Notes: generated from the sequence alone by a model not told the origin. DNA of 35,856 nt from Polysphondylium violaceum (GCA_000277445.1 AJWJ01000231.1:1-35856), one strand, 5' to 3'; shown: positions 9,265 through 20,155, counted from the first letter of the stretch. A program made the numbers and translations.

Positions 9265-9837
9265 ATGGAGGAAATGAAAACAACATTAGATTTCCATAAT
9301 GGTCATGGTAAAGAGATTAAAGTATCTTTTGAAACAATCTCTAGTAAATCAATAGTAGAGTCTGTCACTGAAGAAGAGGTAGTCAAGTTTGTAGAGAAAG
9401 CACATTCAAAAAGACAAAGAGAAACAAATCTTACTAGGTCATGGTCAGTCGAATATGACGAAGATAATCAAGGCAATGATGAAAAGGAATCTGGTGATGA
9501 TTATAGTGACGATGACAATGACAACAGTAGCTCTGATGAGAGTAGTAGCGGCAGTGGTTATAATCAAATATTTATGCTTAGAGATTACAAAAAGAAACCA
9601 TTTGATAATCTTTCTAGCACATCGTTTTTGACGGCTAGAGGTAGACCTATTCAAGTGGAAAAAGATAAACTTAATCATGCATTTGAAACAGTATCCAAAG
9701 AAAAAGAAATCACAGAGGAAGACTTGTCTCGATATTTTCAAGATCTCGAATTACTCAATCAACCACTTTATAAAGAGGATTTAAAGATTTTAACTAACAG
9801 TAGTAGTAGTGGTGGTAGCAGTACAAAACAACCATAA
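9265..9837 (+). CDS. Acidic 190-aa protein with a BRC-like (Rad51-binding) motif
   Basis: This is a single-exon frame of 190 aa. Residues 1-60 are mixed-charge. Residues 63-98 form an Asp/Ser/Glu-rich disordered tract. Residues 120-139 read SFLTARGRPIQVEKDKLNHA, followed by an acidic, helix-prone segment (EEDLSRYFQDLELLN) and a Ser/Gly tail. The pattern F-x-T-A-x-G-[KR]-x-[IV]-x-[VI]-x4-L-x2-A matches the BRC repeat of BRCA2, whose FxTA core (F121, T123, A124 here) occupies the Rad51 oligomerisation site and whose following leucine and helix pack on Rad51. BRCA2 is thousands of residues long with an OB-fold DNA-binding region; neither is present. A single-motif Rad51 regulator is an inference from the motif only. 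The start is the first ATG after a poly-T promoter block. Confidence 0.75.
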   Translation: MEEMKTTLDFHNGHGKEIKVSFETISSKSIVESVTEEEVVKFVEKAHSKRQRETNLTRSWSVEYDEDNQGNDEKESGDDYSDDDNDNSSSDESSSGSGYNQIFMLRDYKKKPFDNLSSTSFLTARGRPIQVEKDKLNHAFETVSKEKEITEEDLSRYFQDLELLNQPLYKEDLKILTNSSSSGGSSTKQP

Positions 9838-10767
9838 TATCACTTTTATTAATAGTAACAGAAGTAATAATGCCATATAATGATAATTAAAACCTCTCAT
9901 TATATATTATATTTAAACATTGTAAATAAATCATCATAAATTGTACAATAACACATTCATCTTCCTTCTTCTCTTTATGATTCAATTCTGTAATAGTTTG
10001 TTTGTATCACCATCAATCATCGTATCCTATCACCAAAAAAAAAAACTGAAAATATCACAGAACCACCCACCCTTTTTTTTAAAATTTTTACCGCCCACTT
10101 TTTTTTTTCTTGTCGGATTCTTTGAAATTGGTTCGAAAATTATGCAATTGTGAGGAGAAGATAATGTGTTTTTTCACAAAGTAATGGTAAAAATGAAAAT
10201 ATGCAAAGGAACTGGCTATGTTATTTAAACTTTTTTGAATAGTTGTTTACTATCATTTAGAATCGTCTAAACTTGTTTGCTATTATACGCACATACTCAT
10301 TCATTTATATATACTAAACATATATATAATCTATAAACACCATACCATACTTTTTGTATACTCTTTTTTTAATTATTTATTTTTCAATTCTTTTTTATTT
10401 TTTTGTTTGTATATAGTAAAATACACTTAAAAGGAAAATTACCCAATATAATATAAATAGAAATTTACTGGGCATAAAATAGTCAAAACATAACTCTGAC
10501 ATTACTTTTTTGCATTCGAATTCTTGTTTCAAATCAACACATCATTGTTTATTATTTCTAAATATATCAAATTTTAATTTTTTCAATTTTTTTTTTTTAA
10601 AAATTTTATTTTTTTTAAGCAAAATATTCTTTTTGGCTGCAAAGAACACACACTATCATATTTGAACAATCGATTGTTCAAACACACACATTCTCTCATC
10701 TAATCTCACACACTATTTATTTTTAATATTTATTTTTAATTTATCGAATTTATTTACAAATTACAAA
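9838..10767. promoter_or_regulatory. Intergenic and promoter of the RCC1-BTB gene, with a 22-bp palindrome
   Basis: This is 930 bp without a credible gene. It holds many T-runs and CACACA stretches. A perfect 22-bp palindrome lies at 10661-10682, 86 bp before the ATG of the next gene. Confidence 0.5.
10661..10682. promoter_or_regulatory. 22-bp perfect palindrome upstream of the RCC1-BTB gene
   Basis: The left arm TTTGAACAATC is followed directly by its exact reverse complement GATTGTTCAAA. The outer parts contain TTGA/TCAA, resembling sequences bound by dimeric factors such as the Dictyostelium STATs. Assignment to a factor is speculative. Confidence 0.5.
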
Positions 10768-13277
10768 ATGTCAGGTAAGTAGTAGTTTTACAGCAGCATC
10801 ATCATTTGCAACAACACACATATACAATATTCTGCAAAATGTCCTGTGACACTAATTTTCAAAAAAAATTAATAAATTTCAATCTAGTCATCAGTTGCGG
10901 AAATGGTAAAAATGGACAATTGGGCCACGAGCTCAACAAGGATTATTTGGATCCCACAGTGATACAGATGCTAAAGGGCAAGCGTATTCAACAGGTGTCC
11001 TGTGGCGAGAGTCACAGTTTGGCAATCTCGCGATTTGGAGATGTTTATTCGTGGGGCAGAGGAAAAGAAGGTCAATTGGGCCATCCACAAAAGACAATGA
11101 GTTCCCCACCCGATGTCGTCAAAGCACTTTTACATGAACGTGTTACTAAAGTGGCATGTGGCAATTTCCATTCGTTGGCCATCACAGACCAGGGCAGGGT
11201 GTATCAATGGGGCCAGTTACACGAGGTAGATAATAGCAAGACTGGTTTAGAGTCGACCAATGGTCTCTTGCAGATGCATGGTCTTTATTCACAATATATA
11301 GCAGAACAATCAATTTCCCTCTACTTGAATGGCGAAAAGGACGTATATGAAGACAAAAAAGGAAACAGTTCAGATGAAGAAGATGACAGCAAAGAGGCCT
11401 CATCGAGCGAACAATCAAAAGGAAAGCATATTGGAAAGATTGTAGATATGAATGTTTTGACACCAACCATGGTTTCCAGTTTAAAAAACAAACAAATTGT
11501 AGATATTAGTGCTGGCTGGGCCTACAGTGCTGCAGTCACAAGCGAGGGTGAGCTTTATACATGGGGGTTCAACGAAAAGGGCCAGTTGGGTCTTGGTGAC
11601 CGTTGGTTCCATGGATTGCCTCAATTGGTCTCGATCCTCTCTCCATTCCGTATTGTTAGCGTATCGTGTGGCCGTCAACACATTGGTGCCATCTCTGCAG
11701 AGGGCGAATTGTTTACATGGGGCCTAGGTGTTTTTGGACAATTGGGACACGGTAAATTGAAATCCTATCTCCATCCTAAAAAAGTAAATGCCTTTGTCGA
11801 ACCAACCTTTGTCCCAATAGCACAGATTGCATGTGGCGCCAATTTCTCAATGGTGAGATCACAAGGCGGTACTCTATATTCTTTTGGTCATGGTGAGTAT
11901 GGTCAACTCGGGTCCACTGAAGATACCGCACATTTGGATTGGAACGCCAAAGACGATCATTTCAAATACTCTCTTCCAGTCATAGTCAAATCACTTGCCG
12001 ATAAAAAAATTATCAATGTGACCTGTGGTCATTTACACACTGTTGCCATCAGCGACGATAACGAAGTATACTCTTGGGGATGGGGTGCCAGTGGTTGTCT
12101 TGGTTTTGGTGATAAAAAGTTTCAATTGGTGCCACAATATGTGCCTGGTTTGTCTGGCGAAGAGGTCTCAAGTATTGCCGCTGGTGAAAAACACACCCTT
12201 TTGGTACGATCGGCCGACACCACCTCATTTGCCTTTGACTACAAGATCCTCATCAACGACAAGAGATACAGCGACGTTTCATTTTTGGTCCAAGATAAAA
12301 TTGTGTATGCCCATCGTTTCTTTTTGAAATCCAGATGTCCCAAACTCTATTCTATGGTCTTGTTGAATGAAAGATTCTCCAAAAACATTGAAAAAGACTC
12401 TGATGGTGTTTGTTTGGTAAAAATTCCATTTGTAAAACACCAAATATTTATGGGTCTCATGCACTACCTCTACACCGACAACCTCATTATAGCCCCACAT
12501 CTCAGAAATGAATTGGCCAACTATGCAAAATCCATGGGAGTCTCTAGATTGGCCTCTCTCTGCTTCCGTCACTCTTACAAACTCAGAAAAACTGAAAAGA
12601 TCCCGCCATCTTCATTCTCTCAAGAAATCATCGAGGCCATCGATCCCGAATTCTCTGATGTGTCTTTTAAAATCCGTGAAATCGATCTAGAGTCTATTCC
12701 AGCCCACAAACAAATCCTCTCAACCAGAAACCTCTATTTCAAGACCATGTTTGAATGTTCATTCAAAGAAAAGGACCAATTCAACTTTGTCGTCGGCGAT
12801 GATATCCAAAAGAGCACATTCAAACTTCTCCTCGAATACATTTACGGAAACAACGAAAACATTGTCAATGAAGAAAACGCCATCGATCTTCTCTGCTTGG
12901 CCGACCGTTTCATGATTGAGGATCTCAAACATGTTTGTGAATACTATTTGGAACAAATGGTCCATCAAAACAGCTTAGTCATCACAGAATTTAAAAAGGA
13001 TCTTGTCTCTCAAGATCTCGAAACAACCAAAACCTGTTTTGACAATGTATGTGTATTGATGCAAGTGGCCGACAGATTCTCTGCCAAGAGATTGAAAAGA
13101 GTCTGTATGGAAACCATTATTGGTCTCAGTTTGGAATCATTCAACATATTAAACAACAAAAATGAAACTCTTAAAAAAATACGTTGCTCTGCTCCAAATT
13201 TAATTCGTGAATTGGATCATTTGGCCTCTGTTTCTGGTAATTTCAAACAACAATCTTTAATGACCTTGATTCGTTAA
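10768..13277 (+). CDS. RCC1-repeat protein with two BTB/POZ domains
   Basis: Exon 1 is only 7 nt (ATGTCAG, 10768-10774), followed by GTAAGT. Exon 2 is 10888-13277 after an ATCTAG acceptor (113-nt intron, phase 1). The junction reads MS|VISCGNGKNGQLGH and gives a complete first RCC1 blade, 798 aa in all. Residues 3-445 hold about seven RCC1 repeats with the usual CGxxHS and WGxGxxGQLG signatures, broken by an acidic Ser/Lys insertion near 150-185. A BTB domain follows at about 463-545 (YSDVSFLVQDKIVYAHRFFL) and another at about 592-690 (FSDVSFKIREIDLESIPAHK). The RCC1 plus tandem-BTB order resembles IBtk and RCBTB proteins, which often serve as cullin-3 substrate adaptors; that role is inferred. 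An ATG at 10839 could start an unspliced form but would add an unlikely leader. Confidence 0.9.
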
Positions 13278-13566
13278 TTTATAGTTTATTTCATACGCAT
13301 TTAATATATATATGTTATATATTTATATTTCCTTTAATTAATTATATATAATCAACTCGAAAAGGAACCCGATTTTTGTATATATCTGTAAAATTCATCA
13401 AAAAAAAAAGAAAAAATCAAAAAAAACTGGAAAAGAAAAGATCAAAAAAAACAACACTAAAAAGGCTAAATATATAAATAAATCTATATTTATTAATTAT
13501 TTATTATGTATTTATAAAACAACAAAACCAATCCTAAAGATTAAATTATTCCTATTGTTATTTGTC

Positions 13567-14679
13567 TTAAGAATTGTTTCTAGCAAAATCCAACATGGCT
13601 TGAGCTAAAAGTCTAACCTCACTGTTGCTATCAAATTTACTAACAACCCATTCAAGATATTGAAGACCTTTTGGATCACCAATAACCTCTCTCCAAGTCT
13701 TACCTGCGTATTTCTTCATTTGGGGGGGAACAATATCATCGATATCAATGGTAGTTTCTTCTGATCCATTTTCGATGGTGGCACCAGATTGATTGGTGGT
13801 GGTGGTGGCAGTGGAAGCAGAGGTAGAGGCCGATTTAGCGGTGGTGGTTGGTTCACTATCCTGAGTATAAATAGTCTCTTGTTGTGGTGTATTTACAAAA
13901 GATGGGGTAAAAGAGTCTTGGGATGGGACAGAGGTGTAGTCAATCTCTTTCCATGGATAAGAGATTTGGTTGGGTACACCGTTTTTAAGGATCCAAAACT
14001 TTCTCTTTTCCTTGCTTTTTTGATTCTCGAAAAACTTTTCAGTGGCGTATTGAGCCTTCCATTGACGGATAAAGGTTGGATCCCACAATGAGGATCCAAT
14101 ACCAAGATCCTTGCAACATCTAACCAAAGCATTGGATTTGGCAGCTTCAGTTGCAGTTGCAAATGAAATGAATGATGATGATTCATTGTATGGCTGTTCA
14201 CCAATACTCTCAGCAACGTATCTGCCCAAACAATATAAAGCATAGGGTCTAATCAAACTACCATTGTCGACAACGGGTGGACCAAATGGCTTCAATGCCC
14301 AACCACCTGGACCAAAGGCTGTGTTTAAAATTCTACGATATTTGATCTCTGGTAAATAAATCAAACCATCTGGTTTGATCTCAATGTCTTCACTGCCAAT
14401 ATTTGCCAATAAAACATCGGTAATCTCTTTAGAGAATGGCTCCTTTGATATGCCTTGATATTTCTCTTCACTGTAAAATCTTTCATCATTAAACAATACT
14501 TTATTGCCACCATAGCCATGATTATTATACTTTTCTTGATTTGATGTCGAAAATGATAGTTTTTGATTACTATTGTTGCTATTTAAAACCAATGAACTTG
14601 ATGAAGATAACGATGCAACATTGTATGCTCTAACATCTTTAATACCTCTAATACCTCTGTTGATCAATCTATTCAACAT
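13567..14679 (-). CDS. mgm101: MGM101-like mitochondrial recombination protein with an ExoX-C-like tail
   Basis: MGM101 is a Rad52-related single-strand annealing protein of mitochondrial nucleoids needed for mtDNA maintenance. The 370-aa single-exon product starts MLNRLINRGIRGIKDVRAYN, an Arg-rich amphipathic leader typical of mitochondrial import. A Ser/Asn-rich linker follows, then the core at about residues 77-218: EPFSKEITDVLLANI, DIEIKPDGLIYLPEIKYRRI, FGPGGWALKPFGP, ALYCLGRYVAESIGEQ and KSNALVRCCKDLGIGSSLWD, all very close to yeast Mgm101. After a Thr/Ser-rich linker (250-312), residues 321-366 (YAGKTWREV...YLEWVVSKF) resemble the small C-terminal domain of exonuclease X-like proteins. 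That tail is absent from yeast Mgm101, as far as I recall. Confidence 0.93.
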   Translation of the reverse strand: MLNRLINRGIRGIKDVRAYNVASLSSSSSLVLNSNNSNQKLSFSTSNQEKYNNHGYGGNKVLFNDERFYSEEKYQGISKEPFSKEITDVLLANIGSEDIEIKPDGLIYLPEIKYRRILNTAFGPGGWALKPFGPPVVDNGSLIRPYALYCLGRYVAESIGEQPYNESSSFISFATATEAAKSNALVRCCKDLGIGSSLWDPTFIRQWKAQYATEKFFENQKSKEKRKFWILKNGVPNQISYPWKEIDYTSVPSQDSFTPSFVNTPQQETIYTQDSEPTTTAKSASTSASTATTTTNQSGATIENGSEETTIDIDDIVPPQMKKYAGKTWREVIGDPKGLQYLEWVVSKFDSNSEVRLLAQAMLDFARNNS

Positions 14680-15043
14680 GTTTGCTTGCTATATCTGTAT
14701 CTATCTGTTGGTGAAATTCAAAAGTAACAATAAATAAAATTTTTTGCAATGAAAAATAAAAAAAAAATTTTACAACAAAATTCCAATAATTTTTAAAATT
14801 ACATAGAGATGATGTGTAGTACCAATCATCGCTAAAACTGCGGGTACTATCCCGACACTCCATACTTCTCAATTTTTTAATCTATTGTTGAGAGGTAAAT
14901 AAAAATATATTTTTTTACAAATTTAAAAAAAAAAAAAATCATTGATATTTTTATTCAAACATTCTTTCAAACGACACATCGTGATATATATATATAGGAA
15001 TAAGAATAATAATAATAATAACAACAACGTGTTTTAAACATTT
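14680..15043. promoter_or_regulatory. Divergent promoter, MGM101 (minus) and RPEL protein (plus)
   Basis: A+T-rich sequence with a poly-A block near 14925-14937 and an AATAATAATAATAATA stretch just before the RPEL start. No gene is visible inside. Confidence 0.5.
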
Positions 15044-16658
15044 ATGGATATCAATAATGAACATGATCAAGTGATTGATGATAGTATTAGTAGTAGTAGT
15101 GATAATGAAACAACATCAACAACATCATCATCAATCAATGAAAAACAAAGACAAAAAGATTTTATTGAACATAAATTAGAGACGAGAATAGGTGTCAGTG
15201 AATTATTGGATAAAGGTATCATAAAGAATCATCCATCGATATCACCCAGCATACAACAAAGACAAATTCAAATTAAATTTCAAAAAACCAGTCAAACCAT
15301 TGATAGAAAACTAGAATCTAGACCACATATCAATGAATTGATCAACCACAACATCATTGTATATAGTCCCTCAAATGTTGCGCCCGCATTACAATCCAAA
15401 AATAAATCTATCCAATTCCATCAAACACAACATACACTCGGCCAAAAACTAGATAATAGACCCACCATTAATCAATTACTCGACAATAGTATTTTAAAAG
15501 AAAACGATGGTGAATTGGTATCATGTTCCTCATCGCTATCCTCATCACCATCATCCACCCACTCCTTTTCATTTTCATCTCCCTTGTATTCTAGTTCACC
15601 TACTTCATCTTCATCATCATCTCTATCAATATCTAATCTATTACCACCATTATCGTTACTAAATAGCAACAATAACAATACCAATACCAATATCAATACA
15701 TATTATTCAAAGACATTTATGCAAAGTCATGACTCACAATTCCAAGACACTGCTAAATTGTTGGATCAAAAGTTGGAGAATCGAGTGGATAGAGATTCTC
15801 TTATTAAAAACAATATCATCAAGAGTGCAGATATAGCCCCATCAATCCAAGCAAGTCAGAGTTCATTAAAATTCCAGCAACTCAGTTCAACCATTGATGG
15901 TAAACTTGAAAGAAGACCATTTCAACAAAATTTAATTGAACATAATATTATTAAATGTATTTATTTGTTTTTTGTTTTAGATATATATAATTTAAAATAT
16001 TAATATGTGTCTAAATCTTTTAGCTGATAAACCAAACACGACTAGTAATACAACTATTCATTCAAATGATTCGTTGGATAATAATGGAACTCTATTCAAA
16101 AACAATGACAATAGTAATAGTAGTAATAGTAATAGTAATAACTTTGTAAATAATCACTATAATGAAATGAATTCATTAAATATAAAAATAGAAAATAGAC
16201 CAACACTTGGAAATCTATTGGATTGTAATATTTTAAAATCAGATCATCAATCATCACCCGCTCTCCATGAAAAAAGAAATCATTTAAAATTTGTTCAAAC
16301 GAAAAGACGTTTGGGCAATAAAGTAGAGGTAAGACCATCCATTGATACACTGTATGACAACAATATACTTCAAAGAGGAATGGATCATCCAACGATTCAC
16401 ACTGCAAAATCATCTATAAAAAAGAAAAACACTCAAGATCTTTTACAAGAACGATTGGAAAACAGACCATCAAAACAGTCTTTTGAAAATTCAACTTTTA
16501 GTCAAGACATCTCGACAACAACCGATGATAATGATCAAGAAGATGGCGATGAAGATAGTGATTTTAATGATGAGGATCAAGAATACTATCATCACCATGA
16601 TGATGATGACGATGATTTATCAATTTACTTGGAAAGCCATCCAATCAATTTCCAATAA
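15044..16658 (+). CDS. RPEL-repeat actin-binding protein
   Basis: RPEL motifs bind G-actin and make proteins such as MRTF and Phactr sensitive to the monomer pool. Exon 1 is 15044-15956 and exon 2 is 16024-16658, separated by a 67-nt intron (phase 1, GTATTT...TTTTAG), giving 515 aa. The pattern KLExRPxxxELxxxxII recurs about eight times, with the key Arg near residues 48, 93, 139, 245, 289, 363, 408 and 452. The Pro is replaced in the first (RI) and fourth (RV), and the last is truncated. The motifs lie in pairs separated by long Ser- and Asn-rich linkers. Between motifs, a P-S/A-[IL] segment and a K/Q-F-Q-x2-S/T-x3-[IL] segment also repeat. The C-terminus is very acidic. No SAP, bZIP or PP1-binding domain is evident, so it is probably an actin-monomer scaffold and not an MRTF. 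Confidence 0.9.
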
Positions 16659-16812
16659 AAAACAACCATACCTATTTATTTATTCACATCCTCTGTATAT
16701 TTATGTGTATTTAATATTGTTTTGGATGAGTTTTGATTTGAACTGAAGATATCCAAGTGTAAATAATAAAAAATATGTAACCTAGAGGAATATATTATAA
16801 AAAATTTATTGC

Positions 16813-17437
16813 TTAGATGCTTGATGGGTATAACATAACTCTAACTGGAGCACCGAAGGCCTTTGGTGGGAGGTTTCTTCTGAAACGGGCTTGGACAACA
16901 CCAGAGCTACCGTGGGCTTTGCAAATCTTACCCCAGGTGAGCTTGTGACCGGATGGGTTCTTTTCAGTTTTGGCAACTTTGCTGACTAAGACAACACGTT
17001 TACCAAGATAGAATTCAGTGTCTGGACGAGAGACAACACCTTCAATTTTGAGTAAAGAGATGTTTGGGTATTGGGTAGCTTGTGATCTAAAAGTTTATTT
17101 GAAATATGTATTAATATTGTGTTCCGCTAATCATCCTATAACCTGTAAATCCTAATCTAATAATATCTACCTTCTGTATCCCAAAACGACACCTTTTGAG
17201 TAAAGTCTAAAGTAAAAGAGAAAGAGAGAGAGATTGGTTAATAATGTTTCATGATAGATTCTCCTCACACACCTGCATGTTCCTCATCAATCAATCATAA
17301 TCATCGACAATCAATCATCAATCAACATATAAACAAGATATCTATATTGATTCATGACGTATGATAGACTCTGACAAACATATGTGTTAAGGTGTGAGAG
17401 AGATGGATGATATAGGCGACACATACTTTTCGGCCAT
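16813..17437 (-). CDS. rpl35a: 60S ribosomal protein eL33 (RPL35A)
   Basis: This is a structural protein of the large cytosolic ribosomal subunit. The three exons are 17437-17427 (11 nt), 17206-17171 (36 nt) and 17086-16813. The introns are 220 and 84 nt and both have standard GT-AG ends. The spliced protein is 106 aa: MAEKLYSKGVVLGYRR, SQATQYPNISLLKIEGV, DTEFYLGKRVVLVSK, LTWGKICKAHGSSGVVQARF and RRNLPPKAFGAPVRVMLYPS. These match human RPL35A block by block (LLKIEGV, TEFYLGKR, WGK...AHGNSGMVRAKF, NLPAKAIGHRIRVMLYPS). The tiny first exon and two early introns are common for ribosomal protein genes. It is convergent with the RPEL gene. Confidence 0.95.
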
Positions 17438-18226
17438 TTTTCCTCTTTTATGTGTAATGATTCCTAAAGGTAACAACAAGGGCTCAATAAGACTTATTGC
17501 GCTCAAAGAATTGGTGGGGTAGGTCGTCGTAAAAAAAAATGATTTTTCAAAAATTCAAAAAAAAAATCAAAAAAATCAAAATTTGGCACACAATTTTTTT
17601 TTCAAACGATTTAGAAGTTCGGTGAATTTTTTTAAGATGGAAGATAAACAAACCCTAATACTATTAACTAATTCTTACTTGGGAATAGTAGTAAATTAGT
17701 ATGATTGTAAAAGAAACTATCATATGCACCACCATTTGTTTGTTTTCTATTTTTTGTTTTTTTATATACAAATTTGAATGTAAAAAATGTTTGCCTATAT
17801 TACATAATGTGATGATTAAAATGTGGCATAAATTAAAAGTGAAAATATTGGCTATAATGGTCATTCATATTTAAAGTAATATGTTAGTCACACAAATCGC
17901 TATAAACTATGAATCATCATATTCTCCTCTTCGTATCAAATCATTATAATAACACACCTCGACGTTGAGATATGAAAAAATCACAACAAAAAATTCAAAA
18001 ATTTACTCCCTCCATTTTTTTCAAATTTCAAATTTTGATCGTTAAATTAAAAGTGTTTTTTGAATGTGAGTGTTGTGATTTTTTTTTTTAAAAACCTTTT
18101 TTTTTCTCTTTTTCTCTTAAATTGAAATCTTTTTAGTTTTATATCTATCTTTTTATTATTGATTGTGTGTCATTGTATATAGTTTGTGTGTGTTGTTATT
18201 TAATATAGATATATTTTGAAAAAATC
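17438..18226. promoter_or_regulatory. Divergent promoter, rpl35a (minus) and Nek2 (plus)
   Basis: This is 789 bp with no credible gene. A near-palindrome at 17484-17508, centred on CAATAAG-A-CTTATTG and flanked by GCTC/GCGC, lies about 50 bp upstream of the rpl35a start in a relatively G+C-rich island. Poly-T and poly-A tracts fill the rest. Confidence 0.5.
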
Positions 18227-19494
18227 ATGGATGCATATGAAGTTTTAGGACCATTGGGTAAAGGATCATTTGGATCAGTATCAAAAATTAGAAGAAAGGA
18301 AGATGGTAGAGTATTGGTATGGAAGGAAATCTGTTATGGTCATATGCAAGAAAGAGAAAAACAATTACTTGTTAATGAAGTTAATATCTTGCAAAAATTA
18401 AAACACTCTAATATCGTTAGATATTATGATAGAATCATTGACTCTGCCTCTTATAAACTTTACATTATTATGGAATTTTGTTCAGGTGGTGATTTATCAC
18501 AACTTATTAAAAAATGTAGAAATGATCGGTATGTATTATTTTCTTTTGTTTTATTAAATTAAAATTATTTTGCTAATATAAATATACTGCTAGTGTATAT
18601 ATTGAAGAAGAAGTAATTTGGAGAACTTTGATTCAAATTTTATCAGCTCTTCAAGAAATTCATAATAGAAAGGATGGTGTTATCTTACATAGAGACATTA
18701 AACCAGGTAATCTTTTCCTTGATGAAAATAGAAACATTAAATTGGGTGATTTTGGTCTTGCAAAGATTTTGAATATCAATTCGTTGTATGCTCACACCTT
18801 TGTTGGTACACCATATTATATGAGTCCAGAACAAATTCAAGAGTATCCATACAATGAAAAATCTGATGTTTGGTCTGTTGGTTGTCTTATCTATGAAATG
18901 GCTTGTCTAAGTCCACCATTTGAGGCCACCACTCAAGCTATTCTTAAATCTAAAATTCAAGCTGGTAGATATAATCCATTACCACCTCAATATTCTGAAA
19001 ACTTGACAAAAATTATTTCAATGATGATTAATACTGATGTATGTATAGATTGTTTATTATTATTATTTTAATATATATTAATATATAATCATTAAATTTT
19101 ATTTTAGCAATCAAGAAGACCAAATGTTGATGAATTACTCAATACTAATTTCCTTGCAATTAGAGTCAAGGAAAGAAAAGTACAACAATATTATTCAAAT
19201 TTAAAACAAATGGAAGTTGATTTAAAGAATAGAGAAAAACTTTTAATTGAAAGAGAAAGAGCTGTTTTAGTCAGAGAACAACAAATTGCTCAAAAAGAAA
19301 AAGAGATTATGGAAAAAGAAAACTACTCTCAAAATAGAATGAATATTCAACAACAACAACAACAACAACCACAAATGATGGTGAAGCCAGTGTATTCTGC
19401 TGAAGAAGAAAGAATGAGATCTAGTTCTGAAAATGTACCATTCCAACCATATCAAATGAAAAGAGCCTATACTACCCCTCTTAATTTTAAGTAA
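18227..19494 (+). CDS. nek2: NIMA-related protein kinase, Nek2-type
   Basis: This Ser/Thr kinase acts in centrosome and mitotic control. The three exons are 18227-18528, 18594-19038 and 19108-19494. The introns are 65 nt (phase 2) and 69 nt (phase 0). The product is 377 aa. The kinase domain covers residues 4-260: GKGSFGSV loop, Lys33 in VWKEI, HRDIKPGN with catalytic Asp135, DFGLA with Asp153, and the activation segment FVGTPYYMSPEQ. VRYYDRIID and YNEKSDVWSVGCLIYEM match human Nek2 closely. A basic, heptad-like coiled coil follows (about 265-320, VDLKNREKLLIERERAV), as in Nek2 where it drives dimerisation, then a Gln tract and a short tail. The neighbouring histone H3 gene is independent. 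Confidence 0.94.
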
Positions 19495-20146
19495 ATAAGA
19501 TGGTAAAAGTTTCTCAAATGTAATAATATATATCATAATATAACAACATAATGATATATTATAAAATTAATTATATATATATTAAACAAAATCAAATAAA
19601 TTTATTATATTCAAAAAAAAAATACACCTAAAGATCAACTTAATTGTTTCCTTGTAAATTATTATCTTTTTAATTTGAATATTGATACATAAAACTACCA
19701 AGATAATTCTCTCCCTCTAAAAAAGCTTGCTCATAGAACGGTCACAAGTTGTGAATTTCTTTTTGATCGATTTACTCTCATTGCCATATCAATATCTGAG
19801 CTTTTTTTTTAATTAAAAGATATCAATCATTATAAATAAACAATATTCTAGAATTTATCATTATGAGACTCCTCATTCATAGATATACACCTTCAAACAT
19901 GACTTTTAATAACAATGATGTTTTTCATCGCTAAACTAAATTCAAATTATTCGAATAAAATGAGAAAACTGCAAGAAATAAAATTGAGTTTTAAAAAGTA
20001 ATAAATTCTATATCTTTTACTAGAAACAAATCACAATTTGAAATTAACTGTGAAAAAAATTTGAATTTGAAATTTTACCCGTTAAAGATCACAAAACTAC
20101 AGTTGATCATTTTTGTTTTGCGGATTTTTGTTAAAAAAAATGATGG

Positions 20147-20155
20147 TGGCGCCAA
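20147..20155. promoter_or_regulatory. E2F-like TGGCGCCAA element upstream of histone H3
   Basis: TGGCGCCAA, read as TTGGCGCCA on the other strand, matches the TTSGCGC core of E2F/DP sites. It lies about 250 bp before the H3 ATG and 65 bp before the TATA box. Cell-cycle control is inferred. Confidence 0.5.

Noticed and set aside
17664-17864. Minus-strand 66-codon hydrophobic frame in the Nek2/rpl35a spacer
   Set aside because: A/T-driven composition, no start context and no relation to flanking exons.
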